Below the pieces are notes generated by a model that made no database searches, was not told where the DNA came from, and saw only the letters and a program-made list of their open reading frames with translations. A stretch of DNA of 64,000 nt from an uncultured Methanobrevibacter sp. (GTDB lineage Archaea; Methanobacteriota; Methanobacteria; Methanobacteriales; Methanobacteriaceae): assembly GCF_947166415.1 (NCBI RefSeq), contig NZ_CAMVEE010000001.1, positions 41,124-105,123 of the forward strand, in the 5' to 3' direction. Positions within the stretch are counted from its first letter, which is position 1. Each line of letters starts with the position of its first letter. Below, in pieces: positions 63,914-64,000 of this stretch. The position numbers were made by a program, and so were the translations under genes.

Positions 63914-64000
63914 TTAATCACACAATTTAATCAAATCATTATTATATATTCAATTAATATCTTTTATAATATTTGCATATTGTAAAAGAAATAATAATTA

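Noticed and set aside
1..64000. tRNA, rRNA or insertion sequence genes
   Set aside because: I looked for T-loop-like motifs, GC-rich structured spacers, transposase motifs and terminal inverted repeats and saw none. A covariance-model scan would be needed for certainty.

Overview
The window looks like chromosome from a methanogenic archaeon of the genus Methanobrevibacter (order Methanobacteriales). The DNA is very AT-rich. It carries methanogen-specific genes: mtd for the F420-dependent methylene-H4MPT dehydrogenase, methanogenesis marker 12, a fused fae-hps, a CfbB-type a,c-diamide synthase and an archaeal-type ThrRS. It also carries very large secreted adhesin-like proteins of the kind abundant in gut and rumen Methanobrevibacter. 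Genus and family names come from recognising proteins by eye; no database was searched.

Layout. 0-4.2 kb: the 3' end of mtd, then hisB, a 2[4Fe-4S] ferredoxin, a ModE-like regulator, a polysaccharide flippase and an iron-sulfur flavoprotein. 4.2-15.7 kb: two secreted adhesin-like proteins (1285 and about 2516 aa) that share a module, each with long in-frame internal duplications. 15.9-22.9 kb: a tight four-gene operon (spacers of 8, 6 and 9 bp) encoding a membrane-anchored, secreted CobN-like chelatase subunit, a DUF2162-type membrane protein with a Cys-Pro-Cys-Cys motif, an ExbB/TolQ/MotA-like channel and a DUF2149 protein whose single membrane helix carries an ExbD-like aspartate. This is the most interesting system here: it has the parts of a proton-motive-force-driven machine acting on a surface metal- or tetrapyrrole-handling protein, in a cell without an outer membrane. 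23-27.3 kb: a coiled-coil protein, a zinc-ribbon protein, fae-hps and thrS. 27.5-37.5 kb: a giant adhesin-like protein of about 3316 aa with four beta-helix modules.

37.9-50.4 kb is mainly housekeeping: cfbB and a Wzy-like membrane protein, a membrane-bound Mrr-like protein, surE, a 47-aa ORF, an LSm protein, mmp12, ilvC, the ilvB-ilvN-carbonic anhydrase operon, a DUF2085 protein, argF and purD. 50.4-53.6 kb: a small surface protein gene interrupted by an apparent one-base frameshift, then a MATE exporter-MarR-nitroreductase operon with two palindromic operator candidates 20 bp apart at its promoter. 53.6-63.9 kb: the operon cbiC-hemL-signal peptidase-argS, then an HI0933-type flavoprotein, aspS, and the operon ilvD-hisD-acetyltransferase.

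The ilv genes (ilvB, ilvN, ilvC, ilvD) cover the common branched-chain amino acid pathway. hisB and hisD belong to histidine synthesis. hemL, cbiC and cfbB contribute to tetrapyrrole, cobamide and F430 synthesis. Ten genes end in a stem-loop that contains or touches the stop codon and is followed by a T tract, which suggests a compact 3'-end style in this genome. I found no tRNA, rRNA, CRISPR array or insertion sequence.
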